DNA from: a bacterium CPR1
GTDB taxonomy: Bacteria; Vulcanimicrobiota; Xenobia; Xenobiales; QWHO01
Direction of reading: 5' to 3'
Assembly (NCBI GenBank): GCA_021404945.1
Contig: QWHO01000001.1
Span: 1-59,283 of the forward strand
Length of the DNA: 59,283 bases
In this document: piece by piece, positions 26,274-33,585 of the stretch
Numbering within the stretch: position 1 is the stretch's first letter
How the letters are laid out: each line of letters starts with the position of its first letter
The notes under the pieces: generated by a model
The model's database searches: none
Seen by the model: only the letters and a program-made list of their open reading frames with translations
What the model was told of the DNA's origin: nothing
Translations under genes and position numbers: made by a program

Positions 26274-27500
26274 GTGAGCGTCAAGGTGGAGCTGTCCCGG
26301 CGGTCCGACTTCCCGCTGTTAGAAAACCAGCCCGAGCTGGTCTATCTCGACAGCGCCGCCACCTCGCTCAAGCCCCGCTCGGTGCTGGAAGCCGAGCGCT
26401 CCTACTACGAGGAGTGCTGCGCCAACATCCATCGGGGCCTGTACCGCATGTCCGAAGAAGCCACCCGACGCTACGAGGAGGCCCGGCATTCGGTGGCCCG
26501 CCTCATCGGCGCCAGTGACCCCGACTGCTGCATCTGGACCTCGGGGACCACCGACGCCATCAACCTGGTGGCCTACACCTGGGGCGAGCAGAATATTCTG
26601 CCCGGCGATCCCATCGTGCTGACTGGGCTCGAGCACCACTCGAACCTGGTGCCCTGGCAGAACCTGGCCACCCGCCAGCAGGCCCGGTTGCGCTGGATCG
26701 AGCCCCGCCCGGACGGAACGCTGGAGCTGGACAACCTGGACGAGTTGCTCGAGGGAGCCCGCCTGGTGGCCTTCACCTGGGTTTCCAACGTGTTCGGCAG
26801 CATCAGCCCGGTGCAGGAAATCTGTCGTCGGGCCCGGGCGGCCGGCGCCACCGTGCTGTTGGACGCGGCCCAGGGCGTGCCTCATCTGCCCTGCGCGGTG
26901 GAAGAGATGGGCTGCGACTTCATGGCTTTCTCCGGCCACAAGATGCTGGGTCCCACCGGCACCGGCATGCTGTGGAGCCGGCGCGAGCTGCTCGAAGCCA
27001 TGCCGCCGTTTCGGTTCGGGGGCGACATGATCCGCGAGGTATGGCGCGATCGCTGCACCTTCAACGAGCTTCCCTTCAAGTTCGAGGCCGGGACTCCCAA
27101 TATCGCGGGTGTGCTGGGCATGGGGGCGGCGGCCGACTACCTGCTCGACGTGGGCATGGCCAACGTGCGGGCCCACGAGCTCGACCTCTTGACCTACGCC
27201 CGCGAGTGCCTGGGCTCCCTGGAAGGCTTCGAGCTGCTGGGCCCCCCCCTGGATCAGCACAGCGGGGCCCTGAGTTTTGTCTATCGGGGCATCCATCCAC
27301 ACGATCTGGCCACCCTGCTCGACCGCGAGAACATCTGCATCCGGGCCGGCCACCACTGTTGCCAGCCCTTGATGCGCCGAATCGGCATGAGTGGCACTGC
27401 CCGGGCCAGCCTGTCGCTCTACAACATTCGCGCCGACATCGACCGGCTGGCTGTGGCTCTCGAGAAAGCCTCTCAGGTGTTCAAGGGGGTGCTCTTTTGA
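26274..27500 (+). CDS. sufS: SufS, group II cysteine desulfurase
   Basis: 408 residues from GTG 26274, one base after the Rieske stop. PLP-dependent class V fold: YLDSAATSLKP, TSGTTDAINLVAYTWG, LEHHSNLVPWQ, the PLP lysine Lys223 in FSGHKMLGPTG, and the catalytic Cys362 in IRAGHHCCQPLM. SufS takes sulfur from L-cysteine as an enzyme-bound persulfide and passes it on, here to the adjacent SufU. A second Cys directly follows the catalytic one (normally Ala), a small peculiarity. Confidence 0.97.
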   Translation: MSVKVELSRRSDFPLLENQPELVYLDSAATSLKPRSVLEAERSYYEECCANIHRGLYRMSEEATRRYEEARHSVARLIGASDPDCCIWTSGTTDAINLVAYTWGEQNILPGDPIVLTGLEHHSNLVPWQNLATRQQARLRWIEPRPDGTLELDNLDELLEGARLVAFTWVSNVFGSISPVQEICRRARAAGATVLLDAAQGVPHLPCAVEEMGCDFMAFSGHKMLGPTGTGMLWSRRELLEAMPPFRFGGDMIREVWRDRCTFNELPFKFEAGTPNIAGVLGMGAAADYLLDVGMANVRAHELDLLTYARECLGSLEGFELLGPPLDQHSGALSFVYRGIHPHDLATLLDRENICIRAGHHCCQPLMRRIGMSGTARASLSLYNIRADIDRLAVALEKASQVFKGVLF

Positions 27501-27928
27501 TCTCAGATGATCTGTATCGTGAGATCATCCTCGAGCACTACGCCCATCCCCGTTGCAAGGGCAAGCTCGAGGCCCCCACCTTTCGCCAGGACGGCGTCAA
27601 CCCGACCTGTGGAGACGCCGTGACGGTGGAGCTCGACGTCAAGGACAATCGGGTCGTGAGGGCCGCCTTCGAGGGAGTGGGTTGCTCCATCAGCCTGGCT
27701 TCGGCCTCCATGCTCACCTCGCTCATCGAGGGCAAGACCCTCGACGAGGTGCGCGAGCTGGCCGCCACTTTCAAGAAGCGGATGCTGAACCGCAACGATG
27801 CCGAGCCTTGCCCCGAGCAGCTGGGCGAGCTGGAAGCTTTGGACGGCGTGCGCCAGTACCCGGTGCGCGTCAAGTGCGCCTTACTGGCCTGGAATACCTT
27901 GCTGGGGGCTCTGGAGGAAGCGCTATGA
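27497..27928 (+). CDS. sufU: SufU, sulfur acceptor/transfer protein
   Basis: 143 residues with a TTG start overlapping the sufS stop by 4 bases (TTGA), giving LISDDLYREIILEHYAHPRC, the standard SufU/IscU N-terminus. The three conserved cysteines are present: NPTCGD (with the Asp zinc ligand), GVGCSISLASASM and RVKCALLAW. The SufU-specific insertion between the second and third Cys is present (LNRNDAEPCPEQLGELEAL). SufU is a zinc protein that accepts the SufS persulfide by ligand exchange. There is no sufE in the window, so SufU is the likely partner. Confidence 0.96.
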   Translation: MISDDLYREIILEHYAHPRCKGKLEAPTFRQDGVNPTCGDAVTVELDVKDNRVVRAAFEGVGCSISLASASMLTSLIEGKTLDEVRELAATFKKRMLNRNDAEPCPEQLGELEALDGVRQYPVRVKCALLAWNTLLGALEEAL

Positions 27929-28293
27929 GTGAGCAGGAGACCTCGACCACGTCAGGTCCGATGGAAGATGGTCCGACCGTGGAGGGATTGCCCCCTGCGG
28001 CTGAGATTCGGGAGGCCCTCAAGGAGGTGATCGATCCCGAGATTGGCATCAACATCGTCGATCTTGGCCTGATCTACCAGATCTTGCCCAAGAGCGACAA
28101 GACGGTCGACGTCAACATGACGCTCACCAGCCCTGGCTGCCCGATGGGTCCGGAGATCACCAGCGCCGTCTGGATGACGGTCAAGCGCATGACCGGCGTT
28201 GAGGAGTGCGACGTCAAGCTCATCTGGAAACCCCGCTGGGATCCGAGCGAGCACGCCAGCGAGGAAGCCAAAGCTTATCTTGGCATCTGGTAA
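27925..28293 (+). CDS. sufT: SufT/MIP18-family Fe-S maturation protein (DUF59)
   Basis: 122 residues, ATGA overlap with sufU. After a ~30-residue acidic leader comes the DUF59 core: REALKEVIDPEIGINIVDLG, LIYQI, MTLTSPGCPMGPEI with the conserved Cys, and a C-terminal region VKLIWKPRWDPSEHASEEAK. The family is involved in late Fe-S maturation. It is the last gene of the suf operon; the coding direction continues into the pseudokinase gene after 38 bases, so read-through is possible. Confidence 0.95.
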   Translation: MSEQETSTTSGPMEDGPTVEGLPPAAEIREALKEVIDPEIGINIVDLGLIYQILPKSDKTVDVNMTLTSPGCPMGPEITSAVWMTVKRMTGVEECDVKLIWKPRWDPSEHASEEAKAYLGIW

Positions 28294-28331
28294 CGGAGGG
28301 CCTCCTCCCGCGGGCGCAGAACACGAGAGAT

Positions 28332-30068
28332 GTGGCACTGCAGCCAGGGGTGGTGGTGGGGGACCGCTATCGCATCCTCCGACCCCTGCACTCGAGAAAG
28401 AACGGTTCGACCTACCTGGCCGAGGACTGTCGGTTGGGCGGGTCGCACTGCGTTTTGCGCGAATGCGCCGTGCCCGAGCTTCCCTCCAGCGAGCTCATGG
28501 AGATCCTGGCCTGGTTCGAGGAGGAGAAGAGGCTCCTGACCCGGGTGCAGCACCCCAGCCTGGCTCGTCTGCGCGACTTCCACTACCTCAACGGGCTCGC
28601 TTACATCGTGACCGACTTCGTGGAGGGCGTGACGCTGGAGCAAGAGCTGGCCGAGTGTATGGCCGCCAGTTCTCAGCCCGTGCCGGCCGAGGAGCTGATC
28701 TACCAGATTCTGGACGTGCTCGAGGTGCTCGACGAGATGCACGGGCTCGAGCCTCCGATTTTGCACGGTGACATCAAGCCGGCCAACCTGATCCGCGATG
28801 CCACCACCGGCTCGGTGAGGCTGGTGGGCTACGGGCTGGCCCGGCCCGGGCCCCGCCCTCCCATGACGGCCCAGGCCGCAGGGGGCTATTCTCCCCTGGA
28901 GTTGACTCAGGGCCGAGCCGACGCCCGCTCAGACCTCTATTCCCTGGGGGCCACCTTGAGTCAGTTGCTATCGGGCGAGCCGCCCGTCCCGCTCGGAATT
29001 CCGCCCTTGCTCGACCTTTACCCCGAGGCTGAGGAAGAGCTGGCGTCGCTGATTGACCGGGCCTGCGCCTTCCTGCCCGAGAAGCGCTTTCAGAGCGCTC
29101 GCGAAATGGGCGAGGCCCTGCAGTCCTGGCTGGAGCGCAAGGGAACTTTCCTGCCGACAGCCCTGTCCGTGGTCGAGCTGAGCGAACCGGTCGCCGAAGA
29201 GTTAGCCAGCGAGTCGGTGCTCGAGCCCGGGCCGCTCGAGCCCGGGCCGATCGAGCCCGTTCCCTGGGGTGGTTTGCCCCCGCTGGCTCCGGCCGAACCG
29301 AGAACGGTGGCGCCGGCTCGGCCGTTCACTCCCTCGCCACCGGCCGAGGGCCGGTCCCCGGCCGCGGGTCCCCCCCGCTGGGTGGCCCGTCCTCGGCCTC
29401 CGGTCTTCCCCAAACGCACCGAGGGGGTGCGCCACCAGGTGGTTCCGCCCCGGCTTTCGGGCGCCTCCTTCCCGCGCACACGTTCCGTGCCGGCCGTGCC
29501 CGTCTCGAGCTCGGACGAGATCCCCGTTCCCATCGCTCTGAAGCAGACCCCTTCGCCGCCTGCCGCTCCCGAAGGGCCGGATGAGGAGGTGCTGGGCGGC
29601 GTGCCTCTGCCCAGCACCGAGGACGAGGAGAGTCCGCCGCCTCCTCCGCCCCGGGCCGCTCAGCCTGAGAAGGCCACGAAACCAGCCCAGGGTGGGGCCT
29701 CGGAGTCGTCGGGGCGCCGTCCTGCGCCCTCGAGCCCCGAGAAGTCGTCGTCCGGGAAGCCGGCCGCGGTCCCCGAGAAGCCGTCGCCAGGGAAGCTGCC
29801 TGCACCGTCGGCAGAGAAGCGGCCTTCGTCCGAGAAACAGCCTGCGTCGTCGAGGGAGTCGCGGACGCCAGCTCCCACTCCGACTCCGATCCACAAGGCT
29901 GTCTCGTCCGCGCCCGAGGTCGAAGAGCCGGCGCCCAGGCCGATGCGGCGCTTGATATTGTTGCTCATTCTGCTGCTGCTGGTGCTGGTGGCCGGTTACC
30001 AGGCCGGTCGCTACACCACCCGGCATGACGAGGCGCCCATTGCCACTCCGGGAGCGCCCTCTCCTTAG
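28332..30068 (+). CDS. membrane-anchored Ser/Thr-kinase-like protein, probable pseudokinase
   Basis: 578 residues from GTG 28332; weak ribosome-binding site. Residues ~5-260 are a protein-kinase fold: GDRYRILRPL, a poor glycine loop (RKNGSTYLAED), then His145-Gly-Asp147-IKPANL as catalytic loop. The ATP-binding lysine position reads Arg43 (CVLREC) and the DFG motif reads Gly166-Tyr-Gly (VGYGLAR), so the metal-binding Asp is missing. The SPLE and Asp-rich APE-following region (ARSDLYSLGATLSQLL) is kept. Residues ~290-535 are a Pro/Ser/Lys/Glu-rich linker, and one transmembrane helix (RLILLLILLLLVLVAGY) with a short outer tail ends the protein. It may be a signalling scaffold rather than an active kinase. 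Confidence 0.85.
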   Translation: MALQPGVVVGDRYRILRPLHSRKNGSTYLAEDCRLGGSHCVLRECAVPELPSSELMEILAWFEEEKRLLTRVQHPSLARLRDFHYLNGLAYIVTDFVEGVTLEQELAECMAASSQPVPAEELIYQILDVLEVLDEMHGLEPPILHGDIKPANLIRDATTGSVRLVGYGLARPGPRPPMTAQAAGGYSPLELTQGRADARSDLYSLGATLSQLLSGEPPVPLGIPPLLDLYPEAEEELASLIDRACAFLPEKRFQSAREMGEALQSWLERKGTFLPTALSVVELSEPVAEELASESVLEPGPLEPGPIEPVPWGGLPPLAPAEPRTVAPARPFTPSPPAEGRSPAAGPPRWVARPRPPVFPKRTEGVRHQVVPPRLSGASFPRTRSVPAVPVSSSDEIPVPIALKQTPSPPAAPEGPDEEVLGGVPLPSTEDEESPPPPPPRAAQPEKATKPAQGGASESSGRRPAPSSPEKSSSGKPAAVPEKPSPGKLPAPSAEKRPSSEKQPASSRESRTPAPTPTPIHKAVSSAPEVEEPAPRPMRRLILLLILLLLVLVAGYQAGRYTTRHDEAPIATPGAPSP

Positions 30069-30075
30069 GACGCCT

Positions 30076-31296
30076 TCAAGGCGCGGGACTGGAGAGAGCC
30101 AGACGGGCCAGCAGCTGGTTGGAGACCTGGCTGAGCGGCCCCGAATAGCCCGGGTTCCACCAGCGCCAGGGGCCTTCCAGCCAGAGGGCTTCGGCGCAGC
30201 CTTCCGCCAGCACCGTCTCGGGAACAAGCTCGGGGGCCAGCTGGCGGGTCAGCTGCTCGAGCGTGTGCAGGCTCTTGCGCCACAGGAGGAGCCGTCCCGG
30301 CATCCGCTCGGGGGCCACGCAGTCGAGCAGGGGGGCGGACGGGTTGAGCCAGCCCGGCTCGGGGGGATGGCCCAACAGGCGGGCCACCCCCTCGTGCATC
30401 AGGTCGGGTCGCCCCAACTGCCGGCCCAGGGCCAGCTCGACCAGGCCGCGCCGCCAGCTCTCGGGCAGCTCGAAGGCCAGACTCCAGTCCAGTAAGACCA
30501 GCCGGCCATCGGTGCCCAGGCGCAGGTTGCCCGGATGGGGGTCCAGGTGCACCAGGCGGGAAGAGGAAGCGAACACGACCCCCGCTACCAGCCGCGACCA
30601 GACTTCGTGGGCCAGGGAGAAGCGGCTCCGGGTGGCCCGGGTCAGCTCGATGGTGTCCAGGCGCTCCATGGTGAAGAAATCGCGGTCGAAGGCCGGCAGG
30701 AGGGCGGGCACCCGGATGAGTCCCTCGCGTCCGGCGCGTTGCAGGTGGCTGCGCTCGCGCAGCAGATCGACCTCGGCCGTGAGCAGCCGCACCACCTGCT
30801 CGAGGACCTCGCGCTGGGCCAGCGAGAGCCGCTCGGCCACCCGAGGGATCACGCTCAGCTCTTCGTGCAACCGCTCGGCCACGCCCGGCTTGAGGACCTT
30901 GGCCACGCCTTCGGGCAGGGCCACCACGACGGCCACGCTTCCCTCGGCCAGCGGGGCGCCGGGACGAAGCTCAGCCGGCAACCGCACCGGTGTGGAGGGT
31001 GGCAGGCTCTCCAGGCGCTCGAGCTGGTAGCGCACCGTGGGGGGAAGGCGCGCGTCGCGCGAGACCGCCTGCCCCAGCTTGTGCAGGGTGGGACAGGCCC
31101 GCAGCAGCACGAAGACCTGGGCTTCGGAGCTCAGGTCCAGGAAGGGCTCCAGCATCTGCCAGAGCTCTTTCTGCCTGGCTGGCGAGAGGCTGCCCAGAAA
31201 GCCCTCCAGGGCCTCGCGGAGCCTGGGGACGTGGGCCCTCAGGCCGGGCAGGAGACCGGCCAGGTCGAGATGCTCAAGCCATTGGTGCCAGTGCAT
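30076..31296 (-). CDS. ABC1/UbiB-family atypical kinase-like protein
   Basis: 406 residues, convergent with the pseudokinase gene (7-base gap containing the small hairpin CGCCTTCAAGGCG). Family motifs: KLGQAVSRDARLPP (the KxGQ region), GVAKVLKPGVAERL for the lysine-bearing strand, VHLDPHPGNLRLG and LVLLDWSLAFEL as catalytic and metal-binding loops (the usual DFG/DWG is DWS). ABC1 proteins support quinone biosynthesis and lipid-related processes with unusual ATPase activity. The N-terminus is extended relative to UbiB, there is no C-terminal membrane helix, and no quinone genes are nearby, so the pathway is open. Confidence 0.8.
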   Translation of the reverse strand: MHWHQWLEHLDLAGLLPGLRAHVPRLREALEGFLGSLSPARQKELWQMLEPFLDLSSEAQVFVLLRACPTLHKLGQAVSRDARLPPTVRYQLERLESLPPSTPVRLPAELRPGAPLAEGSVAVVVALPEGVAKVLKPGVAERLHEELSVIPRVAERLSLAQREVLEQVVRLLTAEVDLLRERSHLQRAGREGLIRVPALLPAFDRDFFTMERLDTIELTRATRSRFSLAHEVWSRLVAGVVFASSSRLVHLDPHPGNLRLGTDGRLVLLDWSLAFELPESWRRGLVELALGRQLGRPDLMHEGVARLLGHPPEPGWLNPSAPLLDCVAPERMPGRLLLWRKSLHTLEQLTRQLAPELVPETVLAEGCAEALWLEGPWRWWNPGYSGPLSQVSNQLLARLALSSPAP

Positions 31297-31390
31297 GCCC
31301 GGAGTCTAGCCCGTCTGGCTTGCAGCCTCGTTGCATACTGGAGAGAACCTGGTGCATCGTCCCTTTTGAGCCTCGCCCTGACACTCTCAG

Positions 31391-31420
31391 GCAAGAAAGG
31401 GCCGGCCCGAAGGCCGGCCC
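31391..31420 (-). terminator. intrinsic terminator of the small helical protein gene
   Basis: Perfect 9-bp GC stem (31399-31407 with 31412-31420) with a UUCG-type tetraloop when read on the minus strand, followed by TTTCTT. It lies 34 bases after the stop of the 89-residue gene. This is the most convincing intrinsic terminator in the window. Confidence 0.75.
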
Positions 31421-31453
31421 TGGAGCGCTGAGGGGCGCCGAAGTTTGACTGAA

Positions 31454-31723
31454 TTAGCCGATGGGCCAGCGCATCGAGGCGATGCTCAGGCTGATCGAGC
31501 TCTGGACGAGCTTCTGGAAAGCTTCCTGGTTTGCGAGCATCTGCTCGGTCATCCCCCGGACCACTTTGGTGGCCTCGTCGCGGTAGGACTTGCGCACGTC
31601 GAGGTAGCTGCGGATCTGGGCGTCGGTCTGATCCTGCACCCACATCGCGCTGGCGATGGCCTGCCTGGTGGACTCGTTGATGGCGTCCTGGAAGCTCTTC
31701 ATCTCTTTGGTCACGTTGGTCAT
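31454..31723 (-). CDS. small helical protein, phasin-like
   Basis: 89 residues, ribosome-binding site AAAGGA ten bases before ATG. The sequence is entirely helix-forming and amphipathic: KSFQDAINESTRQAIASAMW, ... YLDVRKSYRDEATKVVRGMT, ... EQMLANQEAFQKLVQSSISL. No cysteines and no membrane segment. It resembles phasin-type or other coiled-coil stress proteins in pattern only; no family is assigned. It is monocistronic with its own terminator, and is preceded by a weak version (GTAGC-N6-GCAAC, 31793-31778) of the 11-base direct repeat seen at other promoters here. Confidence 0.75.
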   Translation of the reverse strand: MTNVTKEMKSFQDAINESTRQAIASAMWVQDQTDAQIRSYLDVRKSYRDEATKVVRGMTEQMLANQEAFQKLVQSSISLSIASMRWPIG

Positions 31724-31789
31724 TTATCTACATTCCTTTCGAGTTCGGTTGCTCTGGTCTCAGACTAGGGGGTCGCTGTTGCAAATGTG

Positions 31790-32227
31790 CTACATGAACA
31801 GCGAAGAAGGATCGATGCGCTCGAGCTCGGCGGTCAACTCCTGGATCTCGGCGCTCATCAGGTCACGGCGCGAGACCATCCCCACCACGCGGTCGCCCTG
31901 CACCAGCGGCAGATGGCGGCAGCGGGCCTGCAGCATCCGGTCCAGGCCCCACTGGTAGGGGTCGTCGGCGTTGCCGACCACCAGCTTGCCGGTCATGACC
32001 GATTCCACGGCTGTGGTTTTGGGGTCGAGCCCACGGGCCACCACGCGCACGAGCAGGTCGCGCTCGGTGAAGATGCCCTGCAGCCGGCCGTTTGATTCCA
32101 CCAGCACCGCTCCTTTGTTGGCTCGGGCCATCTGCTCGGCGGCCTGGGCAACGCTGGCGCTGCGCTCGATGGTCACCGTTTCACGCTGCTGAGCGATGTC
32201 GCCCAGTCTCATCATCTTGGTCGTCAT
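31790..32227 (-). CDS. tandem CBS-domain protein
   Basis: 145 residues from ATG 32227 with GGGAGG seven bases upstream; a longer in-frame extension exists but lacks a ribosome-binding site. Two CBS domains make up the whole protein: residues ~10-65 (VTIERSASVAQAAEQMARAN, GAVLVESNGRLQGIFTERDL) and ~75-130 (ESVMTGKLVVGNADD, HLPLVQGDRVVGMVSRRDLM). Stand-alone CBS pairs bind adenine nucleotides and act as energy or redox sensors. The gene has a GNAAC direct-repeat pair 44 bases upstream. Confidence 0.93.
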   Translation of the reverse strand: MTTKMMRLGDIAQQRETVTIERSASVAQAAEQMARANKGAVLVESNGRLQGIFTERDLLVRVVARGLDPKTTAVESVMTGKLVVGNADDPYQWGLDRMLQARCRHLPLVQGDRVVGMVSRRDLMSAEIQELTAELERIDPSSLFM

Positions 32228-32271
32228 ATACGAACCTCCCACATCAAGTGGTTGGATTCTGGACCCGGTCA

Positions 32272-32287
32272 GTTGCGAGCGCGTTGC
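32272..32287 (-). promoter_or_regulatory. 11-base-spaced GNAAC repeat pair (site B)
   Basis: On the minus strand GCAAC begins at 32287 and again at 32276, exactly 11 bases apart, 44 bases upstream of the CBS-protein ATG. Same layout as sites A, C, D and E. Confidence 0.5.
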
Positions 32288-32464
32288 AACCTGTTGAGTT
32301 TTCTCGCTCCGCCCAACCTTGGAAGCTTCACCGCAGGTTTTCGTAGCACGGTCCATGCGACAATGGTTGCGGCCCAAGCACTCTCAAACTTGCTGGGACG
32401 TGGTTCCGGGAAGGTGCATGAAGTTCAGCTTCCTTTCAGGCTCTTGAGCCAGCATGAGAGGGCT

Positions 32465-33385
32465 ATGATCATCTCCGCCTGCTCGTTTCTTCCTCAACGG
32501 CCCACCGTCGCCAGCCTGCAGGCCCCCTTTCAGAGCAACGCCGCTCCTGATCAGGTCGAGCTGGGCCCGGCTCCTCCGGTGCCCGTGCCCCGTCGTGCCG
32601 AGGGCCAGTCCGAGCCGGCTCGCTCCCTGGGCCTGCGCGTGGCCGGCGGGGTGGGCCTGGCGCTGGTGCTGGGCGGGGTGCTCTCTGGCTGCGGGGGTCC
32701 CACCAACCCGCCGCCTCCGCCCCCGGGCGAGAGCACCAGCGTGACCTCGCTCGCTTCGCGCGTCAGCCAGCTGGTCAAGGACGGCAAGCAGGCCGAAGCC
32801 CGCCAGATGCTCTCCTCGGGCTATTACCAGCAGGTGCTGACCCGGCTGGCCGCCTCGGACGTTCCCAGCATCGCCGAATGGGCCCAGAAGGGCCTGGCCG
32901 AGTACAAGCTGGACGGCGATCCGGCCCGCATGAGCCAGGCCATGGAGTCGGCCCTGGAGCAAATCGCCGAGGGCGAGAATCTGCCTGGTGCCGCCCGTCG
33001 CCATCAGGAAGTGGCCCGCAGCGCGCTGAAAGTGGGCGAGGCAATCGAGGCCACACCCCTGGGTCCGGCAGGAATCTTCGACCAGATCAAGGCCGAGGGC
33101 TACAAGGCGGCCCTGGAGCAGGTGCTGACTCTCCCCTCAAGAGTGGATGAGAACGCCTCCGGACTGCCGCGCGAAGCCGTGCGCGCCTATCTCGACACCC
33201 TGACCGACCTGACCCGCACCGCCCTGGACACCGGCAAGGAGCTTTCCGAGCCCGGTCTGCAGGCGGTCGTCTACCAGGCCACACTGACCGAGATCAAGAA
33301 CCGCGTGCAGACCGACGGGGAGTTCCTGGGCTCGGAAGTGCAGAAGCTGCTCGAGTTGATCAACGGTCTCCAGCGACTGAGATAG
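32465..33385 (+). CDS. membrane-anchored helical protein with internal lipobox-like motif
   Basis: 306 residues from ATG 32465 (GAGAGGG just upstream). Residues 1-58 are Pro-rich; residues ~58-76 form a hydrophobic segment (RVAGGVGLALVLGGVLSGCG) that ends in LSGC, a perfect lipobox but about 75 residues from the start. Either the start is much later than any ATG/GTG I can see, or this is a type II anchored protein. After a run of six prolines, the rest is helical (SRVSQLVKDGKQAEARQMLS ... EVQKLLELINGLQRL), TPR-like in pattern. No family is recognised. Transcribed divergently from the CBS gene. Confidence 0.7.
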   Translation: MIISACSFLPQRPTVASLQAPFQSNAAPDQVELGPAPPVPVPRRAEGQSEPARSLGLRVAGGVGLALVLGGVLSGCGGPTNPPPPPPGESTSVTSLASRVSQLVKDGKQAEARQMLSSGYYQQVLTRLAASDVPSIAEWAQKGLAEYKLDGDPARMSQAMESALEQIAEGENLPGAARRHQEVARSALKVGEAIEATPLGPAGIFDQIKAEGYKAALEQVLTLPSRVDENASGLPREAVRAYLDTLTDLTRTALDTGKELSEPGLQAVVYQATLTEIKNRVQTDGEFLGSEVQKLLELINGLQRLR

Positions 33386-33458
33386 CTCGCTTTGCTGCGC
33401 GCCCCAAGAGTCACGGGTACCGAAAGGGAACGTATGTTTCGGGACTGTGAACCCGGCT

Positions 33459-33485
33459 GCAACGCACAAGTAACATTCAGGTAAC
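33459..33485 (+). promoter_or_regulatory. triple 11-base-spaced GNAAC repeat (site C)
   Basis: GCAAC at 33459, GTAAC at 33470 and GTAAC at 33481, each exactly 11 bases after the previous; a degenerate TGAAC stands at 33448. The array lies about 100 bases upstream of the subtilase ATG, and a possible -10 (TATCCT, 33508-33513) follows at a distance that would put the last repeat over the -35 region, as at promoters activated by PhoB-type regulators. Confidence 0.6.
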
Positions 33486-33585
33486 CCTCCGGGTGGGTCC
33501 TTTTTCGTATCCTGTGGTCCGAGGGGGCTGGGAACGCGGTTGCAGAGCCGCTCCCGGACTTCACCACCGAAGGAGACCCGACCCG

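Noticed and set aside
31724-31740. ATG-TAG mini-frame between ribosome-binding site and start of the small helical protein gene
   Set aside because: Two-codon frames arise easily by chance; no evidence for a regulatory role.
33481-33505. ACCC-TCC-GGGT hairpin followed by a T-rich run as terminator of the lipoprotein-like gene
   Set aside because: The stem is only 4 bp, extra bases separate it from the T run, and it overlaps the better supported GNAAC array.
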